From: Owenia fusiformis
Lineage: Eukaryota > Annelida > Polychaeta > Sabellida > Oweniidae
Assembly (NCBI GenBank): GCA_903813345.2
Contig: CAIIXF020000011.1
Coordinates: forward strand, 2,254,571-2,318,570
Reading direction: 5' to 3'
DNA: 64,000 bases
How positions within the stretch are numbered: the stretch's first letter is position 1; each line of letters begins with the position of its first letter. Under the pieces are notes generated by a model that saw only the letters and a list, made by a program, of their open reading frames with translations, did not search any database and was not told where the DNA came from. Both the position numbers and the translations under genes were made by a program. Shown piece after piece: positions 23,332-35,640 of this stretch.

Positions 23332-26300
23332 CATCTGATATTGACGAAAATGAGATCCTGCATTTTTATAACTTATTCCATAATTATTGGTATTATAGCC
23401 TAAAAATGACATAAAGAAATTGACATAAAGATATAAGCATGTGGATCTACATTACCTTGAAAAATTTTGAAGGCAAGAAACTGCCTCATGGAACTGACTC
23501 GAGAATTAGACAGAAAGATTGTAGTTCTAAAGAAAGATGGCAGCGTAATCGCTGTAGTTACAATTTATACATCATCTCTACAAATACATTCAATCTTTTT
23601 CAATATAAAAACGGTAAAATGCTCCAGTGCTTATACTTCCAAATACGCGCAATAAACATCAAATGTGCAAGTTCTATATACTGTATATGCAGAATTCACA
23701 AAAATTCCATTGGATTATATTGAAAAATAAAAATATTACAGAGATATTATGAGAACTTTATAATATACCCTCGTATACTATTAGAAATGTCTGGGGGTAT
23801 AAGACTGATATGTACATGTCCATTTGGTTGATATGAAAACGATATGAAACTACAATTACACACATTTATTCATATTTTCAAATATAAGCCAAGATAAGTT
23901 CAACACGTAAGGTTATTTTAAAAATAGTTCAGGTTACTGGTGTCATGGTGTAAGAAAAAATCTCGTTCTGCATCCAATGGACCATGGAACTCCCATCGTA
24001 AGGACGACATATTTCCAAATTCCTCAAAATCTTATTTTTTGTAAAAAGAAGTAAGATGTTTCACCACACGGAAAGAAGTTGTTGGTCTCTTTGAAAATAG
24101 ACAGATATGGAATGATAGGACCAAAACATATTGCGAAATTGAGACATTTTTTCAAAACTTACGGCGACGTATTTTATTGTATTTTCTTGATGAAACCATA
24201 TCTTTCAATTAATTAACATAATTATTATGATACAAAAATAAGGTTTTCAGTTTAACATTTACAATATAAACTATGGATAGCTGTTCGAATTCCAAAACAA
24301 TGTTTAAGTTTCTGATTACACATTTTTCAATATGCCATTTTCCCAAATCCTTTTGCTCATCAGTATATATTAATTGTACCTCTTTCAGTTTACCTACTCC
24401 ATACATTTTTGATGGGGAGAAACGTGTTAAACATTGCGATAACAATTACAAACCACTTATATTCTAAAATAGACAAAACACACAAAGATAGTACTAACAT
24501 CCCTATAAACTCATCCCTATACAATAAAAACGAAACATTATAACGTCTAAAATAGCAATCCCTATTGTGACTGGATTTAATGTTCCAAAACGTAAAACAT
24601 AAATGTGCACATCGGATGGATATGACCCCTAGGCAAGTATATGAACCTGCTTAAAAATAATCGAGTTACTTTGAAGAATCTTGAAAACTGTGAAAGACGC
24701 GGCGCAATTTGACAGAGGAATTATTTCCCGCTGTGTTTTGAGTACGAATCCGCTGGTTTTGACCGCCGGGAAATCGTGTAATATGAGCCATTTCGGTATG
24801 TTTGCTCGATGGGGAATCTCTTTGAATCCATCAATGAAACTATCGAAATTTCCCCCATGTCCTTTTAGAGATCCTGTTGTTTTTCAGGTATGGTGTCCAT
24901 GTAGTGAGGTGGGTCATTTATCCGCATTTACTACGTTCAATATTTTAATGGTATTTTTCTTCTATAAACTTGTTTAAGAGAATGAAAATCTTGCTTTCAA
25001 CAACCTGGCGAGAATGTCCGTATTTGAGATTACATTTAAACAAACTCTGTCATACACCTTTTAAATTGTCACATTTTATTTTTACAATATTTTCGTTGTC
25101 ATTTTTATCCATCCACTGGGATAGGACACATAGAGACAGAGATAAAAATTGAGAAATTAACTTACAATCCTCAAACTCAAAGGTTTTACTATAAACTTAC
25201 ACTCCCTTCCATAAATATGGCAAAACTAACTACTCTATTGGCAACGTGCTAATCATATTTGGCGATTAAAAATCAGCACTGAATTTGTCGAAAATTCCCT
25301 ATCCGATATAATCAAGGACAATGGAAAAATTCAAAAATAAATAGGCTTTAACAAGCGAATATCTAATGGAGAGGAGTCAATGATGCCATTGGCAAATTTT
25401 CAGAGAGGGTGTATATATAAGTGTAGATCAACCAAATGAACAAAGGATGGTGTATGAAGAATGTTTCGATTCAACCCCAGGGGCCATTTTTACTCCACCT
25501 TCAAATCATAACAATATGCGACTTTCATTCATTTTGAAAAGAAGGCGGCGCTCTAAAATATTTAGAGAACCTCTGACTACCGTCATGATCTGTGACTTGT
25601 CAGGAACTGAGATCTTATCTCTTTTACGGTCACATCTACATCGCTAAATTGAATATCATACTCTCATTTTTGTCAACCACTAACGGAGATGGATCGGTTT
25701 GTTGTGAAAGTGAAAGGACAAAGGGCAACATTCCGAGAAACGCAATCACAAACATTACAAATCGTATACAATAATAATATTACATAAATGTACATGATCC
25801 AAAAATCCAACAATAATTATATTTGATTTTAAACTCAACCTCAAATGGGTACTTTTAATCACATTTTTGATATTTAATCATTAAAGGTAGAAAGCACAAT
25901 CTTAACCAGTAATGATTTAAGTACACGTCTGTCCCTCCCCTATATCTGAGAATCTTCCGTTGCAAGACTGGGAAACATGACAAGCATCAGAGTAACTAAA
26001 ACGTGACATATGGCTGCGAAGTGCAAAACATAATTCGCTACCATGTATCATTAAACTATCATTAAGCTACACTGGACAAGGTAAAACATACTAATTATCG
26101 TGTTATTTTTTCAACTAGAGACAATCTCATTTGAATTCAACGTGTCCATTAACAATGCATTGTATTTTAAATCGGACTTATATTTTTTTGGAGGTAATAA
26201 AAATGTGTTTAATTGCAGGTTCTCTGGTATCTATCGAGATGATAAGTTCTGTGCCCCCAGCTTCGACGTCGCCCGGCCTGAACCCCGACCTAAACCCCGT

Positions 26301-27383
26301 CTGATTAAATTACTGATGATTGACCATTTTGCTATCTTTACAGTATTCTGTTTCGACATTCACAAACTCGAACTCATTCTCCGCCTGTCCAGTTTGCAAG
26401 TTTCACTTGTATTTTTAGATATTGACTCTCAAAGTTACAAGTATATAAACGTTAACGTTTGGAATGTACAACTTGATAGAGTTTGATTGTCAGTAAGACA
26501 ATTCCTGATTGTTATTCCTCCAAAATCTCAATTTCTCTTTTTTGATAAATTGCTTGCAGTGAGAGTCAACTAATTATTTAAAAATGGTGATCACAAATTG
26601 TGCTACATAAAATTGTAGCTGATAAAGAATATATCAGACCAGTATTATCCGCTGTCCCCTCTTTCCATTAGGGCTCATTAGACTACCCATAACCATGCTC
26701 TCCCCCTTCCCTTTCTTCACACCAATCATATCATCGCCCCTCCCCTAAATCACAGTGTCTCCCCCACCCTACATCCCCTCTTCTCCATTTCTGTCTCATT
26801 CCTATACCCCTTTATCCCGTCCCCGGTAGTACCGTGCCATAACGGTGTACTGCTTCGACCATAAGGCAAACAACCCCTTACACCTGGGCGCACCTAACTA
26901 ACATACAATTACGGCACGCTAAATACCTACAATCCACCCTAAATGATACCCTGGACAGAACCATAATATGTAAACGAGATTTAATAATATATAAAATGCA
27001 TGCTAAACGAATTTAAGAATGTTCATTTGCAATTACAGGCAGGTTGTAACCCTACGGCATCAATCTTGTAATAACCTCAATTTTAGCTGAACTCTGTCAT
27101 TTACACCATTTTCATTTACTCATGACATTACTTCTACTTTTGGTTATTTAGCTGTATTACTGATAAAGACTATGTCATTACCAAGTTTCTATTATCCATA
27201 TGTCATAATTGGGAATTTTGTGTACCTGTTTATGACTTTAAATTTTGGGGAAATTTTCAGTGAACATTTTCAGCTGGATAGATTATTATGTTACGATGTT
27301 ATATTTTAGACCACTCTATATGTAATGATCTGTTTTTATTTGTTTGTCTATACTGTATGTTTGATTGCCAGATTATTGCTTAG

Positions 27384-27432
27384 CTTGTTTGTTTGTTTGT
27401 TTGTTTGTTTGTTTATTTGATTGTTTGTTTGT
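27384..27432. repeat. (GTTT)n microsatellite
   Basis: About seven uninterrupted GTTT units are followed by three imperfect ones (ttatttgattgtttgtttgtt). Confidence 0.95.
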
Positions 27433-28052
27433 TAATTTATTTGCCTGCTCATACCATTGTCTGTTTTGTTTACTTGTCTGTCTATTTGAGAATGTTGAGA
27501 ATTCAACCATATGATTTAGACAATAAAAACATTCGAAATTAGAAAACAATAAAACATGCGAAATTAGAAAATCGTTGATATTCATCAGCATAAATCTCCT
27601 TTGTCAGCAAACAGTTTAAATGACGTTTTTAAGATTCATTAGCATGTATTATTTCAAGAGTATAATAGCTGGAATAGATCATCATACCATGACTTTGGAA
27701 TTGATCAGTTTGTACAAAGCAATAATCGATGCCATATGGTTGTTAGTTTACGGAATTTTTAAGAACTCATTTTCAAAAAATTAAATCTAAAAAATGATTG
27801 ATGTCAGGTTTGCGTTTCCACTACACAAAACAGTCTGTTGTTTGCTTTTATGTCGTATGTTAATGCAAAACAATGATTTTTAATTATTAATGTATTATGT
27901 GAAAGTGATATTCTAATACCACACCGTTGCTCATATATTTGGAATATTTTAAAGTTTTGCATTGCGCTAAACCTACTTTTAAGCTAAGTCTAATATATTA
28001 CTTTTTGTGATGTGAATTCATGATTATTTCTACATTTACAATTCTCTAGAAC

Positions 28053-28318
28053 CAGGGGTGGATCTGGGAACCAACAAGGGGGGGGGGGCAAATTTCAGGT
28101 CTGAGAAAAAACTTCCACGCTTGCGCGGAAAAAATTTTTGGGCCTCTTAAACCAAAAAGCAGGCCAAAATGTTGAAAATTTGAGGCTCAGTTTCTTCAAA
28201 ATTTGGCCTAAATTTAAAAAATAAGTCCTTCAAAGGCCCAGTAATGACCAAAAACAAAAAAAGCCCACTTTTTGGGAACTTTATGCCATTTTTGGCCACC
28301 CCCCTAGATCCGCCAGTG
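28053..28318. mobile_element. MITE with CAGGGGTGGATCTGG termini
   Basis: The left end 'caggggtggatctggg' and the right end 'ctagatccgccagtg' are inverted. A G-run follows the left end and the interior is rich in 'ggcc' motifs, as in the element at 17421-17666. Non-coding. Confidence 0.7.
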
Positions 28319-31300
28319 AGAACAGTGATATACGTCATCGTATTCAACGTAAGCGTCAATTTTGAATGTTTACGAAATACTAATGTTCATGTTACAACTT
28401 CATATACATCTTATTGTTTCTAACCGAAATAAAGCTCATTAACAGGACTTTTGGGGGTCTGACACTAGGCCAAAATAGACATATAAATACTGGTTTTGGT
28501 GATTTCTTTGGGTAATATTTGAATTATTGTTTTTATCTACTTCATAAATAACATCTCAAGACACCTGATGCAAAACACTTCAAAATAAATCATTTTTAAA
28601 TCAGGTATAAAAAGAAATACCTATGGTTAAATACAAGCCAAGTCTATTGATAATGCGTGTTAACAAGATTTTTGTATCAAATACGGAGATTTAATTAAAG
28701 GGAGAAGTTTCTAAATTCTAGTCGTTAGGGATGACTTTACTTGTAACGAAGAGATGGGAGAAAGCAAGCATACGAGTGCAAAGCCCCTAGGCATCATATT
28801 CGCGTAAAATGGTCCGCATTAGGGGTCATCTCATTAAAAATCATAGCTTCATATATAGGTAACCTTGCTTCCATTGTTTATAGGGGTTTGATTTTCGGTG
28901 TCGCTCTTTCAGACTTCTTAGATATAATGACGCTCCTCCGCCCCTCCCCCTAAAACCAAGTGTTCAAGCCCTTGACTTGTATTCGACAATTTGAAAGAAA
29001 CATAATCAATTTTGCAATAAAATTTTGAAAAAAGTTATTTCAACCCTGAGGAGGCTTTAAAAGACTATACAATGAATACAACCATATTATGATATACTTT
29101 CATGACACAACCCCTTTAAATGTGTGACCATATCAAAATCGAGGAATAAAATACGACATATGTCAATGTGGTACTTAGCATCAGAGAAGAATGATTAAGA
29201 ACTAGAATCTCCAATAGTTTTTTATGACCAATTACAAAATTAAAATATCATTATAATGTGTTTTGTAATTAAAGATCCATCGATCGGGTTAAGGGTTTAT
29301 AAAAAATGCCAACAATCATGAAAATACAGTGGGGGACACGAAGTTCAAAACGTCAATATAAGTAATAGTATATTTCGTCAAGAATTGAAAGTAGACAGAA
29401 AAACAGGTTGCGCTTTTGTTAAACCTGTCTTGATGTTATTAAAATCAATTTTCGATCTAATTACAGTTGTCAGAAATCATCCCAGGGTAACATAAGATAG
29501 TGCTTTTCACACTTTAAGCGAAATGGTCAATTTGTGTCCAGATTCTAAAGTATCGCATATCGGAGAAACTTAGAATAGAATTATTTATTCAAAATTCAAA
29601 TCACAACAATACAATAAGAGAAAGTTCGGGTTGTTACACGTCGTTCAGGAAAACATCATTATAATTAGCGCTCTGGTAATTACCGTTGTCCTTTTGTCAC
29701 TCGCCGTGCAGTCTGCAACTTGGACAACCCAAAAGCATTAGATACAGGGGTCAAAATTAGTCAATATTTTCAATAAAGATTTCTGTTTGAATCCAGGGGG
29801 CCGTGGAAACTGGTAATAAAATATGATTCAGTTTTGTCCAAAAGTAAGAAGAAGAGTTTTCACAGTTGGGTATTTGACAGAACTGTAAAAGAAAGGACCG
29901 AAGTCAAACAGGGTTGTAACCTACGTGTTGTACTTTTTGGACAACGTAAGTGCAGCTAATTCAATAATTCTTCAATATAAAGTAACAGAGTTATGTGCTG
30001 ATATCCTGGTTCAAACTTTTATTCTGTACCCAATTTTCAATTAATGATATCATTAGATCTTTTTGATGGATCTAGTTTTGACAGGATATAATTGTCAAAA
30101 TCAAATCCAACATACAAAAGCCTATACTAGTATACATTTTCAAAATCATGCCAATCGGCAAATTGTCTCGACAAATGTCGACACCAAGTTGCCAAGTTCA
30201 GTCTTTAATAAAACCATTGCTTTTGCAATTGATTATAACACCTTTTTAGTTTGATGATGTCATAAGGGAGAAAATCTTCATGTTGTAATACAACAGCCCT
30301 TTTAAGGTATTATGCAAGAGATGTAACCGTTTTCTGATGTCATACAAGACAAAGAGTAACATTTTCCTAATGTCATATAAGTATCTGGACCTATGACCAA
30401 CTAGTTCACAGTCGTCAAGTGTTGAAAAAAAACAAGTTGAATTTGTAAATATTCGTAGATTTTGAAATTCACAAAAGTTGGTCTAAGATTCTGTATTCAA
30501 TAAACCACATTTTAACTTCTTTCGCCTTTTTCTGTATTTGCTTTGTTAAGAACTAAAAATATTCATGACATAAATCACGGTTCATTAATCATCTATTATT
30601 AAGAAATTGTGATCTGTTTTTATACAATAAGAGCTAATGATAATCCGGGAAATCCCTCATTTCGACGGCCAAGCAGATGTCTAGTTTCATAAATCTTAAT
30701 AAAACGTTTAGATATCGTTGTTTCAATTCAGTCCTGTGGTTTTTCAAAGTATCTAATACACGCCGATACTGGTATATTATTCGCATCATCATAAAATCAA
30801 ATTGCTCTCTTTGATCAAATGATTATTTATCGACAATTTAAGGTGCAGAAATGTTCAAATTCATTAGAATTGAATTTAAGGACGTCTGTGCCAGATAACA
30901 TTTAAGAATTATCGTAAAATAGATTCAATACTATTGGATTTAAAAAGAGAAACAACAAAAATGACGAGTGCATTTTTTCGAAACTTACTCTCAACATGTT
31001 TCTGGTCTTAAGAGCCCCTTTAAGGCAGATTGTTTGATGGGGAATATAGCATTGATCTATTAGACTTTATAGTAGATCACATTATTCAATGCGAGCGGAG
31101 CGAGCCTTTGTATGCGCCTGGTAGCTCTTATTTATTCATATCCATTTACCTATCAATGCGTACTATACTCTCAGAAATCCACCATAGTAAAGATCATTTG
31201 AAGCATGGCATCGCCTGATGCTGTAAAAAGGGCAACATATGGGAGCAAGACCCGGGAACAAAGTCTGACCACCGATTTGAGAATTGGATAATATAAATCT

Positions 31301-31616
31301 GAAACCTGATATAACCCCATCTCAAGTTTATTTACTAGAAAATTAACTCTACATTTGTCTTAATTTATGAATTTTCGAATACAATCGCTTCAACGCCTTT
31401 TTACAAAAGGAATGGCGAAATGGATGGCGAAGTGGTTAAAAGTTAATTCGAAAATGCAATTACTAAATTGTAAATAGCTTCAAGGGTGCGATATATGATA
31501 CGAAAATTGTTAAAACTTTTGTACAAATTAAAAATGGATCATTTGGTAACATTCACACTGCAAGCATTTATATACAATGATTCAACAAAATTTATTTTAC
31601 ATTTTGTTTATCTTTC

Positions 31617-31622
31617 TTTATT
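31617..31622 (-). terminator. Candidate polyadenylation signal AATAAA for the Olig-type gene
   Basis: AATAAA on the minus strand lies about 130 bp after the stop codon. A second one lies at 31591-31596. Just beside it, 31626-31679 holds about four copies of a 14-bp 'atgacatcattaac' repeat. Confidence 0.5.
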
Positions 31623-31753
31623 GAAGACATCACTAACATGACATCATTAACATGACATCGCTAATATGACATCATTAACAAAACGCATAACATTTCAATT
31701 ATTTACAATGATTACAAAAATATATATTATTGTTTAGTTAACAGTCTGAAAGT

Positions 31754-32683
31754 TTATTTTCCAACGTGAATAGAAGTGTTCATTGTTGGAGGGAATTTGC
31801 TGATCAAAGATGCATAACTTGCGGGTGGGATTGAAGTGTCCGTTGGAATACACTGTGCGCATGAACAGGGAATCCCCCAACGTCCAAACGCAACGTGGTG
31901 TGACGTAATCGATGTATGCGTAGCGGGTGGAGATGACGTATGCGTTATGTGCGATGGTGACGTATATGCAAGTAGAGGTGACGAGTGAGAACTGGGTGGT
32001 GTCACAGGTTGGGTAGCTTTAGCGGTTGCCATTGGTGATGACGTTATTGGATGCGACGTAGGCGTAAAAGCGCCACTCGATGACGTAGTGTCTGTAAGTT
32101 TCTTTAAGTTTAATGGGTTTATGGGCTGTACGCCAGTGAGGGCTTTCACTGCTGCCAAAGGATCAAGTCCAGGGTGGCTGTGTAACGCTGGAAGTGCAGG
32201 CATCGACGGTAAGAAAGACGCTTGGTTCGCCCCTGGTAAACGATGTGGATTTGGCGTACTTTGATATACATCACTCAAAAGTTTTTTCATTTCGTCCAAT
32301 GAATTTGACAGCATCAGTATATAGTTTCTCGCGAGAAGGAGTGTGGCTATTTTTGAGAGTTTACGTACTGACGGTCCGTGTGCGTAGGGCATTACTTCAC
32401 GCAAGCCGTCTAACGCGCTGTTGAGATCATGCATACGTCGACGTTCGCGGCTATTGATCTTTAGTCGTAATTCTTGTAGTTCGTCCTCCGTTAACGTTTC
32501 TTTCGCCATGAGTTGACGTTGGCGTTTGCTCAGTTTCCCATAATTAGATTTGGCGTTTTGATAAATCTGTTTCGAATCGTTGGCGTTCATCGGATGACTT
32601 CCAGTACTGCTTTCTGATCCGCTTGGTGAAACGGGGCCGTCTTCACATGACGTAACGTCTACGTAATCTGACATTTTCTCCAT
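31754..32683 (-). CDS. olig: Olig-family bHLH transcription factor (intronless)
   Basis: A single 309-residue frame. Residues 72-135 form the bHLH domain: basic region [15 protein letters not shown], helix 1 ending [11 protein letters not shown], loop GPSVRKLSK, and helix 2 [15 protein letters not shown]. This is close to the vertebrate Olig1/2/3 domain, closer than to bHLHE22 or neurogenin types. The rest is Ser/Thr/Pro/His-rich, with a distinctive [10 protein letters not shown] block at about 269-278 that recalls the C-terminal Cys-containing motif of Olig2/3. It should act in the nucleus as an E-box-binding regulator, in other animals mainly of neural or glial fate. Lack of introns is typical of Olig genes. 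A second in-frame ATG three codons downstream (M4) is an alternative start. A TATA box and GC box lie upstream. Confidence 0.95.
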   Translation of the reverse strand: MEKMSDYVDVTSCEDGPVSPSGSESSTGSHPMNANDSKQIYQNAKSNYGKLSKRQRQLMAKETLTEDELQELRLKINSRERRRMHDLNSALDGLREVMPYAHGPSVRKLSKIATLLLARNYILMLSNSLDEMKKLLSDVYQSTPNPHRLPGANQASFLPSMPALPALHSHPGLDPLAAVKALTGVQPINPLNLKKLTDTTSSSGAFTPTSHPITSSPMATAKATQPVTPPSSHSSPLLAYTSPSHITHTSSPPATHTSITSHHVAFGRWGIPCSCAQCIPTDTSIPPASYASLISKFPPTMNTSIHVGK

Positions 32684-32859
32684 ATCATTAATCTATATCG
32701 CCGTTTCACTAATCTGGAAAATTGTTCAAACTGAAGTCTAGGTCCGATTCTCTTCCCTTTAAAACTGACTGCTATTTCTTGTTTGATTCCTGGTCAGAAC
32801 TTTTACTTTCGTTTATCAAGAGCAATCAGTGATCTGATAGTACATTTGAGCGATGATGG

Positions 32860-32866
32860 TTTTATA
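32860..32866 (-). promoter_or_regulatory. Candidate TATA box of the Olig-type gene
   Basis: TATAAAA on the minus strand lies about 180 bp upstream of the start codon. That would give a 5' leader of about 150 nt. A GC box lies about 35 bp further upstream. Confidence 0.5.
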
Positions 32867-32898
32867 CGCGCAGTCTCTGCCGTGTGCCTTTCGTGCAT

Positions 32899-32907
32899 GG
32901 GCGGGGC
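32899..32907. promoter_or_regulatory. GC box (Sp1-like) near the Olig-type promoter
   Basis: GGGCGGGGC stands out in AT-rich surroundings. It lies upstream of the TATA candidate with respect to the minus-strand gene. Confidence 0.4.
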
Positions 32908-33312
32908 TTCGTCCCCCTTCGGTAGCAACGGAATTCATCGAATCACTTTCCTTCAAAATTAATTACCGTTATGGCTTGAAAGCACGGAGTGACTCGATAA
33001 ATTGGTTTAAATAAAAGCCTAAAATACAATATTACGGGAGATACAGATTCTTAGTTAGCGTTGACAATCTTAGGCCTAACATACCAGGTAGCTAAAATGG
33101 TGTATGCCGTAGGAACAAGACAATTTCTAAAAAAATACTCTGACATTACATGACATATCGAAAAGACGTTGGTCATCCATATTCTCGATATCTTCGCTCG
33201 TTGGGCGTGGCCTGTCGACCGTCGTCTGTCATGAGACGGAAAACTGATAGGCTGATCGCCCGTAGAGAAGTTGAATCGCCGCATGGGGAGGACTGCTATG
33301 CAACGAGCACTT

Positions 33313-33324
33313 CGACATATGTCG
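33313..33324. promoter_or_regulatory. Palindromic E-box CGACATATGTCG upstream of the Olig-type gene
   Basis: A perfect 12-bp palindrome centred on CATATG, about 630 bp upstream of the start codon. CATATG is an E-box core used by Olig-class bHLH dimers, so self-regulation or bHLH control is conceivable. A single site is weak evidence. Confidence 0.3.
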
Positions 33325-33424
33325 CTGAAATTAAGTTAAACACCCTAAAGGATGTTCAAAGACTACAAACGTGCCTACAAAATGAAATGGTCGTGTCTGA
33401 TATTGCACTGGCAAAGTATTAGTT

Positions 33425-35640
33425 TTTCGACCAACAACTTGAGTCAAAATCAACAAAAATTTGACCAAATCAACCTGCTTTCCATTTAAGTATTTTCATC
33501 ATCTTAGTTGGATGCAAGCGTTACAGGGAGACAGGACATGGGGTAATGGTGGGGGGGGGGCTAACACAATACAAATATTCTGAATTTGGGATATATCCTG
33601 AATAGGATTGTCAATGAAATCATTTCCAGTTTCATTTATTATGCGCCTAATATATTTTGTGTTTTACGCGGTAACCGCAATTCCAAGGGCTGGGGGCACG
33701 CAAATTTCCGATTTTCAACATAAGGACATTCCTTCAGATATTAATTTCGATAATCACTTTTTGATTAACACAAAAAGATAATGTTTTATTGTATAATTAG
33801 GATTTTTTGAAAAGAAGTTTAATATCTATTGACGACACGCACATTGTCATTCATATACAAGGAAAGGGAAGCAAAATATGTGCCAATTTCTTTAAAAATA
33901 GGGACGGGTCATTTAGACGATTAGTAACTGAATTGGCTGAGATACTCAATGGGACAACTTACTATCTTAAAAACCCAGTTGTGCACAAATTAGCCCCAGT
34001 AGGATAATCTTGTATTTCGATCATTTGTTGGAATTAGAGTGTCAGGGCATTACGCAATTACGCATTACGCAATTGGAATCATGGCAGATAGATTCAAAAA
34101 GTATCAGTTTACTTAATACGTTGATGCAACACACAGACACGTATACCTTTCGCCTTATAAACTCATCACGGCCAGTAAAGAATTAAACATTTAATCGATA
34201 CGGCAGTACGGTGCCCGCGATGATAAACAGTATATTGACCGCTCCCCGGCCATAAAGATTATGGAATTAGACGAATACCACCCCATCCCCACTCCCCATT
34301 GTTCCATCCCCGATCGAGATTTTATTGATGAACGGATAAACACTGATTAATTAAACGTGATTCTATACATTGCTCTTTTATGTAGACAACGGTTATAAAA
34401 TACAAACGCGTGTACCTGACAAGCTGAGATTAGATGAAACGCACGATACGATTGTTTTCGTATGCATGTGTGTGTTCGCGAACGCGTTTTAAGACCAAAG
34501 TCGCATACGAACATCCCGCTAAACACCTATTTTTTACCTGTTTAATGTCAAATAATTCTCTCAAAAAACTATTAACGACAGATATGATCTTTTTACAAGC
34601 TGGTCGGTTAAGAACGCGACTGATTATTTGAAGATTAGGCCCATGCAACTCAATTATCATATTAACTGGGATAAAAGGAAATTTCAGACGTATGTAACTT
34701 GATAAATTAGCAAAAATTTCAAAACATAAATTACAAAAGTATAGTCGATTATTCTGTTGTTTGAAGAAAATTAAAACGTGATCGATGATAAACTCAATTG
34801 AAATTGGTTGATAATCAACAACAAGGCATTTATATATTATATTTTTGAGTTCATGGGCGTAGGGCTATATTTTGAGTTGGTGCGCCCAGTTTGGGATATC
34901 TGATTGCGTGACCCAAGGGCGCGCATCTTGAGGGACAGGGTATCTGCTCCCCCAGGGAATCCTTTTTCGACTGAAGACGTTCATTTGATGGAATTTGAGC
35001 GTTTTAATCAACTTTAAATAGTTCTATTCTGATAAATATAGCCTACAAATACAGAACCATCAATAGATTTGTACACAAAATAATGCATTTTAACACATTA
35101 TTTATTTTTTTCAAATTCATTTAATTGGGATGGAATTTGGGAGTTTTTATTTTAATTAATCAACCTTAAATAGTTCTATTCTGAAAAATATAGCCTACAA
35201 ATGAATACAGAACCATCAGAACAAAATAATGAATTTTAGCACACTATTTTTTTTGCAAATGATACGATAACTGATCTGTGGTGATGCGGTAACGTTATGA
35301 GAGTTTATAATGGAGGACCAGTTCACAAAGCAAAACCTGATATATAACAAGTGGGGGCTCACACTATCTCGATCCCCAATTTCAATTAATTAATTAATCG
35401 ACATCGACACATTTAGCTCCCAATTTTTGATAAGAAAAGTTGCTATCTGGGACGTCTATTGCATGGCATCGTAAGAATTCCAGGGGGTCCTCATGATTTT
35501 AAAATAATTTTTAGCTAGGGGGAGGGGTTCATTTAGTACAATTAGAGAACACTTATACATGTAATTGGGAACTAGTCATGATATTTTGGGAAAAAATATG
35601 TTACTGAGCACTGAGCAGGAATCGATGCAAATTGGGCCGC
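33425..35640. other. Gene-poor region with a diverged direct repeat
   Basis: No exon is recognised. A segment at about 34989-35110 recurs directly at about 35130-35250 (shared 'aaatagttctattctga.aaatatagcctacaaat' and 'acagaaccatca'). A G-run lies at 33549-33561. Confidence 0.4.

Larger units (their letters stand above)
23332..31590. other. Gene-poor intergenic region between convergent genes
   Basis: About 8 kb separates the 3' ends of the dioxygenase (+) and Olig-type (-) genes. I see only short frames without domain likeness (for example 24681-24977 and 26100-26486), a GTTT microsatellite at 27384-27432 and one MITE at 28053-28318. No exon is recognised. Confidence 0.45.

Noticed and set aside
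24681-24977. 98-residue plus-strand frame
   Set aside because: No recognisable domain; ends in low-complexity hydrophobic residues; no supporting exon context.
26100-26486. 128-residue plus-strand frame
   Set aside because: No family resemblance, no flanking splice pattern, and composition like the surrounding intergenic DNA.
28147-28359. 70-residue minus-strand frame
   Set aside because: Falls almost entirely inside the MITE at 28053-28318.
32194-32424. 76-residue plus-strand frame
   Set aside because: Antisense shadow of the Olig-type coding sequence.
33051-33422. Overlapping frames on both strands upstream of the Olig-type gene
   Set aside because: Higher GC content makes frames longer by chance; neither translation resembles a known protein. 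The region may instead be regulatory.
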